Counted from the stretch's first letter, positions 17,129 to 27,046 are shown. The stretch is 54,530 bases of DNA from Lachnospiraceae bacterium (GCA_024693925.1 JAILKH010000063.1:1-54530), one strand, 5' to 3'. Notes: a model not told the origin generated them from the sequence alone. A program made the numbers and translations.

Positions 17129-18133
17129 ATGGCTAAAGTTGCTATTATAGGTGCCGGAAGTTGGGGGACCGCATTATCGGTAGTTCTCCATAATAATGGG
17201 CATGAAGTTACAATCTGGTCGGTTATTGAATCGGAAATAAAGATGCTTAAAGAAAAACATGAACATTTTGATAAACTTCCGGGGGTGAAGCTGCCGGAAG
17301 ATATCATATTCACGACTGATCTTAAGATGGCTTGTGATGATAAGGACATGCTGGTTTTGGCTGTACCTTCACCTTATACAAGAAGCACAGCGGCAAATAT
17401 GAGCAAATACGTTAAAGCAAACCAGCTTATAGTGAGTGTTGCAAAAGGGGTTGAAGAGGATACTCTTATGACTCTTTCTCAGATAATTAAGCAGGAAATA
17501 GAACAAAGCAGGGTTGCAGTTCTTTGCGGTCCTTCACATGCAGAGGAAGTTGGAAAGGAAATTCCGACCACCTGTGTTGCGGGAGCTGATAATAAGGCTG
17601 ATGCGGAATATGTGCAGAACGTGTTCATGAATGAAAACTTCAGGGTTTATACCAGTAACGACGTATTGGGAATGGAGCTTGGAGCGGCGCTTAAGAATGT
17701 TGTTGCATTGGCGGCGGGCATGGCTGACGGGCTCGGATACGGAGATAATACAAAGGCAGCTCTTATTACAAGAGGAATAGCCGAAATTAGTCGTCTTGGA
17801 GTTGCAATGGGTGGAAAAGCAGCTACCTTTGCCGGACTTACGGGAATAGGTGATCTAATCGTTACCTGTGCCAGTATGCATTCGAGAAATCGCAGAGCCG
17901 GAATTCTTATCGGCCAGGGAAAAACCATGAAAGAGGCAATGGATGAGGTTAAGATGGTGGTTGAAGGAGTTTATTCCGCCAAGGCTGCTAAAGCTCTTGG
18001 TGAGAAATATAAGGTCGACCTGCCGATCATTGAACAGGTAAATCTTATTCTTTTTGAGGATAAACCTGCGGCAGAAGCTGTAAAGGATTTAATGCTCAGA
18101 GATAAAAGGGATGAAATATTGATTACAGCTTAA
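17129..18133 (+). CDS. gpsA: NAD(P)H-dependent glycerol-3-phosphate dehydrogenase
   Basis: GpsA reduces dihydroxyacetone phosphate to sn-glycerol-3-phosphate, the acceptor used by PlsY. The 334-residue protein opens with the dinucleotide-binding motif GAGSWGTAL. It has the catalytic-region stretch ELGAALKNVVALAAGMADGLGYGDNTK (first part near residue 182) and LTGIGDLIVTC. I start at the ATG at 17129, which follows GGTGGAGG, rather than a TTG two codons earlier. It lies 23 bases after plsY in the same operon. Confidence 0.96.
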   Translation: MAKVAIIGAGSWGTALSVVLHNNGHEVTIWSVIESEIKMLKEKHEHFDKLPGVKLPEDIIFTTDLKMACDDKDMLVLAVPSPYTRSTAANMSKYVKANQLIVSVAKGVEEDTLMTLSQIIKQEIEQSRVAVLCGPSHAEEVGKEIPTTCVAGADNKADAEYVQNVFMNENFRVYTSNDVLGMELGAALKNVVALAAGMADGLGYGDNTKAALITRGIAEISRLGVAMGGKAATFAGLTGIGDLIVTCASMHSRNRRAGILIGQGKTMKEAMDEVKMVVEGVYSAKAAKALGEKYKVDLPIIEQVNLILFEDKPAAEAVKDLMLRDKRDEILITA

Positions 18134-18188
18134 GGAATATGTGATATTGTTGATGGTGGATTCACCGGCTCAGGGAAGAAAACAGTAT

Positions 18189-18869
18189 ATGGAAAAAATA
18201 AAACAATATCTTGTTATGAATCGCAGAAGAATAGGAATGTCTCTGGGTGGAGTTATAATCTGTGCCATCAGTGTGGGTATATTTAAGCTGGCAGCTCTTG
18301 GGGTAGACCCTTTTCAGTCTTTTATGAGTGGTCTTGATGCTTTGATCCCCATAGGTTTTGGTACCTTATATGTAATTGTGAATGCTTTGTTACTGTTGTT
18401 CAGTCTCATAACGGACCGTACCCGGATCGGTATCGCAACATTTATTAATCTTTTTTTGCTGGGATATATAACTCAGTTTACCTATGATTCTCTTCAGAAG
18501 ATATTTCCGGATCCGTCAATGATAATAAGAGCAGTCTCTTTGATCATTGGGATCGTAGTGATCTGTTTCGGCTCGGCTCTGTATATGACGGCTGATCTTG
18601 GGGTATCTACTTATGATGCGATTGCAATAGTTTTATCCGAGAAATGGAAACTTGGGAAATTTAAGTATATTCGTATTTGCACAGATATTGTGTGTGTTAT
18701 AGCAGGTTGTATTTTATTTATTGTGGCAGGTAATTCCTTTGGGGATATTCCTACAATTGCCGGGATAGGAACTATAATAACTGCATTTTTTATGGGCCCG
18801 CTTATAGAACTTTTTAATGAGAAGATCGCCCGTCCCCTGCTTAAAGGAAAGAAGGGGGCAGCCGGATAA
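18189..18869 (+). CDS. YczE/YyaS/YitT-type integral membrane protein
   Basis: The product of 226 residues has about five membrane helices and the family-like features GVDPFQSFMSGL and GTLYVIVNALLLLFSL, followed by ADLGVSTYDAIAI. This fits the YczE/YitT group of Bacillota membrane proteins, whose substrate is unknown. The start is uncertain: the ATG at 18189 follows AGGGAAG, while an in-frame GTG at 18141 follows AAGGA and would add 16 residues. It is eight to 55 bases downstream of gpsA depending on the start, and runs tail to tail with tmcAL. Confidence 0.75.
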   Translation: MEKIKQYLVMNRRRIGMSLGGVIICAISVGIFKLAALGVDPFQSFMSGLDALIPIGFGTLYVIVNALLLLFSLITDRTRIGIATFINLFLLGYITQFTYDSLQKIFPDPSMIIRAVSLIIGIVVICFGSALYMTADLGVSTYDAIAIVLSEKWKLGKFKYIRICTDIVCVIAGCILFIVAGNSFGDIPTIAGIGTIITAFFMGPLIELFNEKIARPLLKGKKGAAG

Positions 18870-18870
18870 T

Positions 18871-20151
18871 TTACAGAATTACCGGGGAATGTTCATATTC
18901 CGATATAAAATTAATATTTGATCTGACAGATAATGTTTTGTTATAGAGTTCAGCGGCTGAAATACCTTCGGAAAACATTCTGAGAGCCCGCTTATATAAC
19001 AGAGCATTATTTTTTTCTGAACTGTAATAGTAATTTTTTAATATATTTTCAGCATCGGCATTTTTGGAAATTATGGGAAGCCGAGAATGCTGTTTTAGCG
19101 TACGTAATAATGGTATGGCATTTTTTTTGAAGCCCAGGGGTTTTATATAATAATGAAAACCATCGTTAATATATTCTGTACTGTTTTTTTGGGTGATGTC
19201 TAACAATATATGCATAAGAGACCGGTTGATCCTTGAATACACCAGGTCCTTTGATTTGAGTTTTGAACAAAGGGAAGAAAATGATCCGGCGTGCTTATAT
19301 TGTTTTAATATCTTGTGGGCCAGATTATCGGAAACATCCAGATAATCGGTAAGCGCTTCGGCAGAATCAATACTGTTTAATTTATAAAACAATAAGAGAC
19401 TGTAATCATCTAATGATATCGGGCGATGATCTATAAAGTAATCGGTAAGAGAGTTATATACTTCTTCCGGTATACGGCCTATTAAAGAGGTTAAGTCAGG
19501 CGCCGTTGAAGTACCCGGTGCTGAAAGAATATCATTTCTTAAGGCTTTTGATGAAAGTGCACCCGAAGAAGTATCATGATAATCGGATACATAGCGCTTT
19601 GTAGTGTGAAAATTGCATTCAAATGACAGTTTTTTTGCCGAAATAATATAAGAAGTACCCAGTAGATTATTTGGAGTGTTTAGTACTTTACTAATACTTT
19701 CGGGTATATTTTTATCCGAATTTATTGCCTTTGCGTAATTTATTCCCTTTATTAAATTTTTGTATAACAAAGGGGATTCGTGTTTTTGCGAAGCTGAAAT
19801 ATATTCGGCAGCATCTTTAAGAAGGTTAAGATCTCCGCATTCGGATCCGAAAGAAATGCAATTTACGACCCCGAGATTTTTTATGAGGGATACGGCACCG
19901 GAAGAGAAATAATCAAGGCTACCGGTAGAATAATAATGGGGAAGTTCAACAATAAGGTCCAGCCCGGCGGTTAGGGCGTTTAAGGTCCGTTCATATTTTG
20001 ATATTATTGAAGGACAGCCTCGTTGAACATGATCGGGAGACATTATTCCGATCATATAGTCTGCATTTGTCTCTTTACGGGCATTAATTATGTGCTGGAC
20101 ATGCCCGTTATGTATGGGATTATATTCGGCTATGATGGCTGTTACATTCAA
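18871..20151 (-). CDS. tmcAL: tRNA(Met) cytidine acetate ligase TmcAL
   Basis: TmcAL activates acetate with ATP and acetylates the wobble cytidine of elongator tRNA-Met. The 426-residue protein begins with IIAEYNPIHNGH, the nucleotidyltransferase-like motif typical of the family (formerly YlbM). It also has SPDHVQRG and DLIVELPHYYSTGSLDYF. Translation most likely starts at a TTG, since the conserved N-terminus leaves no room for another start. That TTG overlaps the TGA stop of the upstream kinase gene as TTGA, so expression may depend on translational coupling. Confidence 0.92.
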   Translation of the reverse strand: MNVTAIIAEYNPIHNGHVQHIINARKETNADYMIGIMSPDHVQRGCPSIISKYERTLNALTAGLDLIVELPHYYSTGSLDYFSSGAVSLIKNLGVVNCISFGSECGDLNLLKDAAEYISASQKHESPLLYKNLIKGINYAKAINSDKNIPESISKVLNTPNNLLGTSYIISAKKLSFECNFHTTKRYVSDYHDTSSGALSSKALRNDILSAPGTSTAPDLTSLIGRIPEEVYNSLTDYFIDHRPISLDDYSLLLFYKLNSIDSAEALTDYLDVSDNLAHKILKQYKHAGSFSSLCSKLKSKDLVYSRINRSLMHILLDITQKNSTEYINDGFHYYIKPLGFKKNAIPLLRTLKQHSRLPIISKNADAENILKNYYYSSEKNNALLYKRALRMFSEGISAAELYNKTLSVRSNINFISEYEHSPVIL

Positions 20152-22367
20152 TGGTTTATGATCACCTTATCCTTTGGAAGATGTTTTAAAAGTGTATTTT
20201 CCAGTTCATTGGGATTAATGGGTTTTGTTATATAATCACAGAATCCTATACGTTTATATTCATCATCCATTCCGCTTACTACATTTGCCGTAAGCATTAC
20301 TACGGGAGTGTTAGTGTTAAGACCGTTTTGTGAAATGATCTTAAAGGTTTCAATCCCATCTTTTAAAGGCATTCTGTGATCAAGTAATATTAAATCATAT
20401 CTGATATGCATGCACTTGTCAATCGCTTCGTCTCCGCTGAGAGCCTTGTCGATCGTTACCATGGTAGACTTCAGCAATCCCTCCGTTACAATAAGATTGG
20501 TTTTTGAATCATCTACAATAAGTATATTCGCCGAAGGGGCAGTGAAACGTTCTTTATATTCGGGGGATTTGGAAGAATCGGGATTTACAAGTGGTCCGAT
20601 CGGGGAATGATCGGATACTTTTTGCGGGATTATTACCGTAAAACGACTTCCCACACCCGGGGAACTTTTAACAATAATATTTCCGTTTAGAAGAGACGTA
20701 AGTTCTTTTGTGATCGCAAGCCCCAGCCCCGTTCCGGAAACGGAATAATTATCATTTTGCTCAAAGCGGCTGAAGGAGTCGAAGAGATAAGGAATATCTT
20801 TTTCGTTGATCCCGATTCCGGTATCCGTAATATCTATTATCAGATCTATGGAATCTTTATCGGTTTCATCAAAAGTCATGTTTAGTGTAACGCCACCATT
20901 TACGGTATATTTAATTGCATTGGATATGAGGTTTGAGAGGATCTGCCCGATGAGCTTTGAATCTCCGTAAAGCTTTGAAGGGAGTTCGTCATCACAGATC
21001 ACATGAATATATAAGCCTTTCTTTTCGGCAGACTGTATAAAAAAGTAATAACTGTTTCTTAAAAGTATGTAAGGATCATAGTCCTTTGAATTGATATTGG
21101 TCTTACCGGCTTCAATTTTTGAGAAATCAAGAACATCATTAAGTATACTCAGAAGAGTCTCTCCGGCAGTGCTGATATTGTAAGAATATTCTTTGATCAG
21201 GGGATCATTTGCCGAGCGCTGTATCAATTCGTTCATTCCAAGTATGGAGTTAAGAGGGGTGCGGATTTCATGCGACATATTCGCAAGAAAGGCAGACTTG
21301 GCATTGTTGGCATTGTCTGCGGATGTACGGGCCGATTTTATTTCGTTTAAATAAAAAACATCTTCCGTAATATCTTCTATCAGAAAATAGGAGCCTATAG
21401 GTCGATTTTTATTGTCGTTAAATCTGTTGTATTTTATTTTGAAATGCCGGTTGTCGGTTGTAAGGGCATCTGCGTTGTTCTGGGTAAAAATTGCCACTCC
21501 GGTATCGGCATTATTGTTCTTGTTTATTACTGTAGCTATAGGTTCGCATTTAAAGTTATATTCCGGAATATTTATATTAAAATTATTGATAGAAAATGAG
21601 TTGGCATAAATACATTTTTCATTGATATCAAAAAGGATCAGTCCTTCTTTCATGTTATCTATTACCCGCCCGATGGATGTGGTCATAAGATAATGCGGAA
21701 CAAAGGTGCGAATACCGAAGCATATAAGGGCACCTGCAACCGCATAAAAGATTACGGAAATATCTAAAACAAGTCCCAGTGTCATATAGAAAATATTTAA
21801 GATAACGATGAAAAGGATAACGGAGAGCAGAATTATATATTTGATCTGGTATATACCGCGATTTTTAATTATTCTTGATATGATATAGCATATGGCGATC
21901 AGTAAAAAAGTATAGTCAATTGCCAAATGCAGATAGTATAGGGGTTTAAAACCGGTTTGATAAAATATTGTTCCCGCAAAAGAAGAGTTGGTATAGATAT
22001 AAAAGTGTTCTTTTATGACCGGGTTCAGTAACAGAGAGGATGAATCCAAAAGCATTATGATAAAAGCGGGAAATTTTAATTTTTTAACCGCATTATGATG
22101 TTCGGTATAAGACAGTATAAATATAAAAAGATAATACAGTATCCAGTCGATGGATATAAAATAAATGCAGTAGGCTATTTCGGCCATTTTCTCATAAAAA
22201 GAAAGTGCAACTATAATATTTGAGATAATGGACACAATTGCAAATAGCATGGCTTTTTTGAGAAAAGTCCCGTATTCTTCCCGTATTTTATTTGTTGAAT
22301 TTAAAGTGATTAGTATAGACGCGATAGCTAAGCAGTCTATGATCACATATATTATTTTGGTATACAT
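20148..22367 (-). CDS. 7TM hybrid histidine kinase with receiver domain
   Basis: The 739-residue protein has seven or more N-terminal membrane helices (about residues 4-225, HisK_7TM-like). A PAS-like segment (about 235-335) follows. The HisKA dimerisation domain comes next, with His366 in MSHEIRTPLN, then a HATPase domain with Asn483 in the N box and DTGIGI and GTGLGL. The receiver domain has Asp663 in DLILLDHRMP. No HPt or DNA-binding domain is present, so a separate phosphotransfer protein is needed. I start at the ATG at 22367 with GAGGT upstream; a TTG two codons earlier is also in frame. The signal sensed is unknown. Confidence 0.92.
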   Translation of the reverse strand: MYTKIIYVIIDCLAIASILITLNSTNKIREEYGTFLKKAMLFAIVSIISNIIVALSFYEKMAEIAYCIYFISIDWILYYLFIFILSYTEHHNAVKKLKFPAFIIMLLDSSSLLLNPVIKEHFYIYTNSSFAGTIFYQTGFKPLYYLHLAIDYTFLLIAICYIISRIIKNRGIYQIKYIILLSVILFIVILNIFYMTLGLVLDISVIFYAVAGALICFGIRTFVPHYLMTTSIGRVIDNMKEGLILFDINEKCIYANSFSINNFNINIPEYNFKCEPIATVINKNNNADTGVAIFTQNNADALTTDNRHFKIKYNRFNDNKNRPIGSYFLIEDITEDVFYLNEIKSARTSADNANNAKSAFLANMSHEIRTPLNSILGMNELIQRSANDPLIKEYSYNISTAGETLLSILNDVLDFSKIEAGKTNINSKDYDPYILLRNSYYFFIQSAEKKGLYIHVICDDELPSKLYGDSKLIGQILSNLISNAIKYTVNGGVTLNMTFDETDKDSIDLIIDITDTGIGINEKDIPYLFDSFSRFEQNDNYSVSGTGLGLAITKELTSLLNGNIIVKSSPGVGSRFTVIIPQKVSDHSPIGPLVNPDSSKSPEYKERFTAPSANILIVDDSKTNLIVTEGLLKSTMVTIDKALSGDEAIDKCMHIRYDLILLDHRMPLKDGIETFKIISQNGLNTNTPVVMLTANVVSGMDDEYKRIGFCDYITKPINPNELENTLLKHLPKDKVIINH

Positions 22368-22511
22368 TTTCAATTACCTCATGCTGCTTAATACACGTTA
22401 CTTATTTAATTATATCTTAAATTGTAAATAAATAAAAGAATATAAGTGATATTTAAAAAGGAATATAAGCATTGTTTTGATAAATAAAAACTGTTATGTG
22501 ATTATCATACG

Positions 22512-22520
22512 TGCTATAAT
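22512..22520 (+). promoter_or_regulatory. Extended -10 promoter for the second hybrid kinase
   Basis: TGCTATAAT forms a perfect extended -10 box in the 212-base divergent gap between the two kinase genes, 60 bases before the ATG at 22580. No strong -35 is seen at 17-base spacing. The rest of this AT-rich gap shows no other clear element. Confidence 0.55.
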
Positions 22521-22579
22521 ACTTATGTAGTTTTTGTGTATTTTTACATGGTTTTGAAATAAAACACAAGGATATAAAT

Positions 22580-25429
22580 ATGAAAAAGGATTCTAATTCC
22601 ATAAAAGATTCATTTAAAAAATTTGGGACAAAAAATGTTATAGGCAGTTTGCTTGTAATGTTTTTTTTCGTTTTTATCATTGGTTTTTATTTCAGTAAAA
22701 TGTATTCTGCAGTTAAAGAAAGGATAATCATTACGGGAGAAGTAAGAGCTCTTAAGGCTGCAGAGCTTTTCAACCGGTATGTGGATGCGGAGAAGTTCAT
22801 AGTTGGTCAGGAAAAGTATATGGTTGAAAAAATGCTTCGGGAAGGTTGTAAGGCTGAAGAAATAAAACAGTATATGATGGATTTTTCTGTATATATTCAG
22901 TCGAATTATTCGGATAAGATCACAGGTGTATATGGGTTTATTAAAGGGAAATACTATGATGGCGCGGATTGGGTTCCGGATGAAGACTACGATCCCAAAG
23001 CAAGGCCCTGGTATCGGGAAGCTATTGCGGCAGATGGTGAGGTCGTTATGATAGAACCTTATGTTGACTGGCAATATAAAACCACTACAATGACTGTGGC
23101 TCAGATGCTTTCGGACGGCGAGAGTGTTGTTGCCGTGGATATAAGTTTCGATATGCTTAAAGAGGTAAATGAGAAAAATGCCGGTTCTGATAATGATACG
23201 GAATTTGTCATTGATAAATACGGAAATGTGGTTGCGCATTCCAATGAATTTGAGATTGGAAGTAATTACCTGGGCAGAGATGATACCCCCGAAGCCATAG
23301 CCGCAAATAAAATGGTTGAAACTGATGGGGAATGTTTTGAAATAGAGTTTGTGGGGGTCGAGTATATTGTGTATATTGTTCCCATAGGTGATATATGGTA
23401 CTCGGTTTCTTTGATGGATTCTCAAAGAAGTTTTTTTATCCTTCGAATAACTTTTGTTGTTACGGTGCTTCTTGTAATAGTAGGAATAGGCTTGATGATC
23501 TTGTTTTTTTATGATCTGTTAAATAAGACTATAGCACTTAATGATGAAAGGATTAAAATTAACGAGCTTGAATTAAAATCAGAAAAGGCACTTGCGGCAT
23601 CCGAGGCTAAAAGTACCTTTGTTTCCAATATGTCCCATGAGATAAGAACTCCCATTAATGCAATTTTGGGTATGAATGAAATGATCATAAGGGAATCCAA
23701 TGATGAAAAGGCGGTTGAATATGCCTATAGCATAGAGAATTCAGGACACGTTTTGCTGGGAATAATAAATGATATTCTTGATATGTCCAAGATTGAAGCG
23801 GGTAAGCTTGAGATAATCAATGGGGATTATGAATTATCGTCAATGCTTAATGATCTTGTCGGACTGATACAGACCAGAGCGGGAGCAAAGGGAATATTGC
23901 TCAATCTGGATTTTGACAGTGAAACCCCAAGGTATCTTAAGGGAGATGAGGTGAGGGTTAAACAGATCATAACAAATTTGCTTACAAATGCGGTGAAGTA
24001 TACTGAGAACGGAGAGATTACCTTTAAAGTGGGTTATGAAAACATAAAGGCTAATGATAATGAGGTACTGCTAAAGGTGTCCGTAAAAGATACCGGAATA
24101 GGTATAAAAAAGGAAGATATGGACAAACTGTTTTCGGAATTTGACCGTTTGGAAGAAGAACGTAACCGGAATATCGAAGGAACGGGTTTGGGACTTAGTA
24201 TTACCTGCAGACTCCTTGAAATGATGGGAAGCAGGTTGTGTGTGGAAAGTACTTATGGAAAAGGTTCTGAATTTTGTTTTGTGTTAAAACAGATAAAACG
24301 CTCAAATGAAGTATTGGGAGATTATTCCGTAACATATAAGAGAACATTGAACTCAAATCGTGAAGTGAAAGGTTCTTTGATCGCGCCGGAGGCAAGGATA
24401 CTGGTTGTGGATGATACGGAAATGAATATTAAGGTGTTTGTAAATCTTCTTAAGAGAACCAGGGTGAAGATTGATTCTGCCCTTAGTGGTGACGAATGTC
24501 TGGAAAAATCATTTATTAACAAATATGATGTTATATTCATGGATCATATGATGCCAAAGAAGGATGGTATCGAGACACTTAAAGAACTTCGTTCTTACTC
24601 AAACTGCATAAATTCAAAGACTCCCGTTATATGTCTTACGGCAAATGCTATTTCCGGTGCGCGGGAGCAGTATATGGAGGCAGGTTTTAATGATTATTTA
24701 ACCAAGCCAATTCTGGTAAATAAAATAGAAGAAATGCTTAAAGAGTATATACCTTATGAAAAACAGCTTTCATCCGAAGAAAATGGTGATATTGCCGTTA
24801 TGGAAAAAATTGATCATGCAGATGTCAGCGGTTTGGATCAGGTTAAGGGAGTTGAAAATTGCGGTTCTAAAGATGATTATATTGCTATCCTGAAGATTTT
24901 TGGGGAAAGTTACAGTGATAAAGTTGAGGAGCTTGAAACCTTATATGACAAAAATGATTATGAAAACTACATAATAAAAGTACATGCACTTAAAAGTTCG
25001 GCCTTTATAATCGGTGCCAATGTTTTGGGGGAAATGGCAAAAAAATCAGAATATGCAGGTAAGGAAAAGGATTATGAAACCGTTAAAGCTGTACATAGAG
25101 GGTTGATGGAGGAATATACCCGGATATATGGTGAGATTGAAAAAATGATAAATAAGGAGACGGGTAACGGGGAAGGCCAAAAGGAGAATACAACAGATGT
25201 AACGGGATCAATAAATAAGGAAGGTTATACGGATGAAGATCATATATTGGAAGGATATATAAAAATAGCCGAAGCTGCAAGAAAGCAGGATGTTAACGGT
25301 ATTGAGATCACCTTAAGAGAATTGAAGAGGAGGGAGTTGTCGCCGCAGGATCTTAAGATTGTAAATGAAATTGATAATCTTGTCGCTCTTCGGGATTATG
25401 AAGGTATGACAAGATTGCTTGAAAGTTAG
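22580..25429 (+). CDS. Cache-domain hybrid histidine kinase with receiver and HPt domains
   Basis: The 949-residue protein has two membrane helices (about residues 20-40 and 287-311) flanking an extracellular dCache-like sensor with DPKARPWYREA and MIEPYVDWQYKTTTMTVA. In the cytoplasm are HisKA with His353 (MSHEIRTPIN), HATPase with DTGIGI and GTGLGL, and a receiver with Asp655 (VIFMDHMMP). An HPt domain has His802 in VHALKSSAF. It therefore holds a full His-Asp-His relay. No response regulator with an output domain is adjacent, so its final target lies elsewhere. The last 100 residues add a helical tail after the HPt. Confidence 0.92.
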   Translation: MKKDSNSIKDSFKKFGTKNVIGSLLVMFFFVFIIGFYFSKMYSAVKERIIITGEVRALKAAELFNRYVDAEKFIVGQEKYMVEKMLREGCKAEEIKQYMMDFSVYIQSNYSDKITGVYGFIKGKYYDGADWVPDEDYDPKARPWYREAIAADGEVVMIEPYVDWQYKTTTMTVAQMLSDGESVVAVDISFDMLKEVNEKNAGSDNDTEFVIDKYGNVVAHSNEFEIGSNYLGRDDTPEAIAANKMVETDGECFEIEFVGVEYIVYIVPIGDIWYSVSLMDSQRSFFILRITFVVTVLLVIVGIGLMILFFYDLLNKTIALNDERIKINELELKSEKALAASEAKSTFVSNMSHEIRTPINAILGMNEMIIRESNDEKAVEYAYSIENSGHVLLGIINDILDMSKIEAGKLEIINGDYELSSMLNDLVGLIQTRAGAKGILLNLDFDSETPRYLKGDEVRVKQIITNLLTNAVKYTENGEITFKVGYENIKANDNEVLLKVSVKDTGIGIKKEDMDKLFSEFDRLEEERNRNIEGTGLGLSITCRLLEMMGSRLCVESTYGKGSEFCFVLKQIKRSNEVLGDYSVTYKRTLNSNREVKGSLIAPEARILVVDDTEMNIKVFVNLLKRTRVKIDSALSGDECLEKSFINKYDVIFMDHMMPKKDGIETLKELRSYSNCINSKTPVICLTANAISGAREQYMEAGFNDYLTKPILVNKIEEMLKEYIPYEKQLSSEENGDIAVMEKIDHADVSGLDQVKGVENCGSKDDYIAILKIFGESYSDKVEELETLYDKNDYENYIIKVHALKSSAFIIGANVLGEMAKKSEYAGKEKDYETVKAVHRGLMEEYTRIYGEIEKMINKETGNGEGQKENTTDVTGSINKEGYTDEDHILEGYIKIAEAARKQDVNGIEITLRELKRRELSPQDLKIVNEIDNLVALRDYEGMTRLLES

Positions 25430-25474
25430 AATATTTATGGTTTTGTATTGGATTTTGCACAATTTAAAAGACAT

Positions 25475-25504
25475 TTGTTCTTGTATGCATGTTTATTTTA
25501 TACT
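25475..25504 (+). promoter_or_regulatory. Candidate pta promoter
   Basis: TTGTTC and TATACT are separated by 18 bases, ending 40 bases before the pta ATG. The -35 is imperfect. Confidence 0.4.
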
Positions 25505-25544
25505 AATATAATTATATATTTAATTACAAAAGGAAGGTGTTTAT

Positions 25545-26546
25545 ATGAATTTTATCGATAGAATCAAGGACAGAGCAAGACAGGATGTTAAGAAAATTGT
25601 TATGCCTGAAAGTAAAGACAGACGAACTTTGATAGCAGCGCATAAAATATTAAAGGAGCATATTGCAGATATAATTATGATCGGTAAAGAAGAAAAGATC
25701 ATGGAGGGAGCAAATTGGCTTGAACTTGATCTTTCCAGGATAACCGTGGTCGATCCGGAGAATACCGATAAATTTGATGAGTATGCCAATACTCTTTATG
25801 AACTTCGTAAGAACAAAGGTATGACAATTGAAAAGGCAAGAGATCTGCTTCTTAATGATTATCTTATGTTTGGTATAATGATGGTTAAGATGCAGGATGC
25901 AGATGGTATGGTAGCAGGTGCCTGTCATGCTACTGCCGATGTCTTAAGACCTTCGTTGCAGGTGTTGAAAACAGCTCCCGGTGTAGAGCTTGTTTCCGGC
26001 TTCTTTATTTTGGATATCCCGGATTGTAAATACGGAGAGGAAGGCACCTTTTTATTTGCCGATTGCGGTTTGAATCAGGATCCCAATTCCGAGGAATTGG
26101 CAGCCATTGCCAATTCTTCGTCTAAGAGTTTTACAAATCTGGTCGGTGCCAAGCCTGTGATTGCAATGCTGTCTCATTCAACGAAGGGAAGTGCAAAGCA
26201 TGCGCTTGTTGATAAGGTAGTTGAAGCAACCAGAATTGCGAAGGAAAAATATCCTTCTCTTACCATAGACGGAGAGTTGCAGACGGATGCCGCCATAGTT
26301 CCGGCTGTTGCAGCGGCAAAAGCTCCCGGCAGTGAAGTTGCGGGGAATGCAAATGTGCTGATCTTTCCTAATCTTGATGCAGGTAATATCGGATATAAGC
26401 TTGTTGAACGTCTGGCAAAGGCAGAGGCATACGGTCCAATGCTTCAGGGATTGGCAAGACCTGTTAATGATCTGTCAAGAGGATGTACGGCTGATGATAT
26501 AGTGGGGGTTGTTGCATTGACGGCTGTACAGGCCCAGATATCATAA
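25545..26546 (+). CDS. pta: Phosphate acetyltransferase
   Basis: Pta interconverts acetyl-CoA and acetyl phosphate in fermentation. The 333-residue protein has the typical single-domain length. It shows family stretches [44 protein letters not shown] and [12 protein letters not shown]. It is preceded by AAGGAAGG. In related bacteria acetate kinase normally follows, but here the next gene is rpmF after 157 bases, so acetyl phosphate must be used by a kinase encoded elsewhere or by another route. Confidence 0.96.
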   Translation: MNFIDRIKDRARQDVKKIVMPESKDRRTLIAAHKILKEHIADIIMIGKEEKIMEGANWLELDLSRITVVDPENTDKFDEYANTLYELRKNKGMTIEKARDLLLNDYLMFGIMMVKMQDADGMVAGACHATADVLRPSLQVLKTAPGVELVSGFFILDIPDCKYGEEGTFLFADCGLNQDPNSEELAAIANSSSKSFTNLVGAKPVIAMLSHSTKGSAKHALVDKVVEATRIAKEKYPSLTIDGELQTDAAIVPAVAAAKAPGSEVAGNANVLIFPNLDAGNIGYKLVERLAKAEAYGPMLQGLARPVNDLSRGCTADDIVGVVALTAVQAQIS

Positions 26547-26572
26547 AAATCAATGAATTTTTTATAAATTCG

Positions 26573-26601
26573 TTGACAAATAATTACTATATATGTATAA
26601 T
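26573..26601 (+). promoter_or_regulatory. Strong sigma-A promoter for rpmF
   Basis: TTGACA at 26573-26578 and TATAAT at 26596-26601 are both perfect, with an ideal 17-base spacer. A leader of about 95 bases separates the likely start from rpmF. Confidence 0.85.
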
Positions 26602-26703
26602 CAATCAAGTGTGACGTGAACTGTATGTGAATTGAAGAACTATTCACTATAGCACGTGGATGGTTATTGTATATGTAATTATTGGATAAGGAGGTGTAAT
26701 GAG

Positions 26704-26883
26704 ATGTCTATTTGTCCTAAGAATAAATCTTCAAAGGGTCACAGAGATCAGAGAAGAGCTAACTGGAAGATGAGTGCTCCTGCGTTGGTTAAATGCAGCA
26801 AGTGCGGTGCGTTAATGATGCCTCACAGAGTATGTAAGGCTTGCGGTTCATATAATAAGAAAGAGATCATCCCTCAGGATTGA
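26704..26883 (+). CDS. rpmF: Ribosomal protein bL32
   Basis: The 59-residue protein begins MSICPKNKSSKGHRDQRRANW and carries a four-cysteine zinc ribbon (CSKCG and CKACG), so it is the zinc-binding form of bL32, a 50S subunit protein. An AAGGAGGTG site lies seven bases before the ATG at 26704. It has its own strong promoter and is followed by a hairpin terminator, so much of its transcription is separate from plsX. The DUF177 gene that usually precedes rpmF is missing. Confidence 0.97.
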   Translation: MSICPKNKSSKGHRDQRRANWKMSAPALVKCSKCGALMMPHRVCKACGSYNKKEIIPQD

Positions 26884-26902
26884 TCTAAGCGGTAAAGGTT
26901 TA

Positions 26903-26936
26903 AAGCTTCGGAAATTATTTTCCGAAGCTTATTTTT
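26903..26936 (+). terminator. Intrinsic terminator after rpmF
   Basis: AAGCTTCGGAAA and TTTCCGAAGCTT form a 12-pair stem with loop TTAT, followed by ATTTTT. Confidence 0.9.
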
Positions 26937-26986
26937 GTTGTTGTGGATGGATTTGTTTTTTTGCCCAAATATTAAAAAACGTCACC

Positions 26987-27015
26987 TTGATTTTTATTAT
27001 AATCTTATGTATATT
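26987..27015 (+). promoter_or_regulatory. plsX promoter
   Basis: TTGATT at 26987-26992 and TATATT at 27010-27015 are spaced by 17 bases, 32 bases before the plsX ATG. It re-initiates transcription after the rpmF terminator. Confidence 0.6.
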
Positions 27016-27046
27016 AAGATACGAGGTTATTGAAAGGTGGAAGATC

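Noticed and set aside
22610-23425. 271-codon antisense frame in the Cache kinase gene
   Set aside because: The composition is that of a reverse reading of the sensor domain; no start signal or family resemblance.
26987-27046. N-terminal extension of plsX
   Set aside because: It overlaps the likely promoter and would precede the conserved VAIDVMGGD start; AAGGTGG marks the ATG at 27047.
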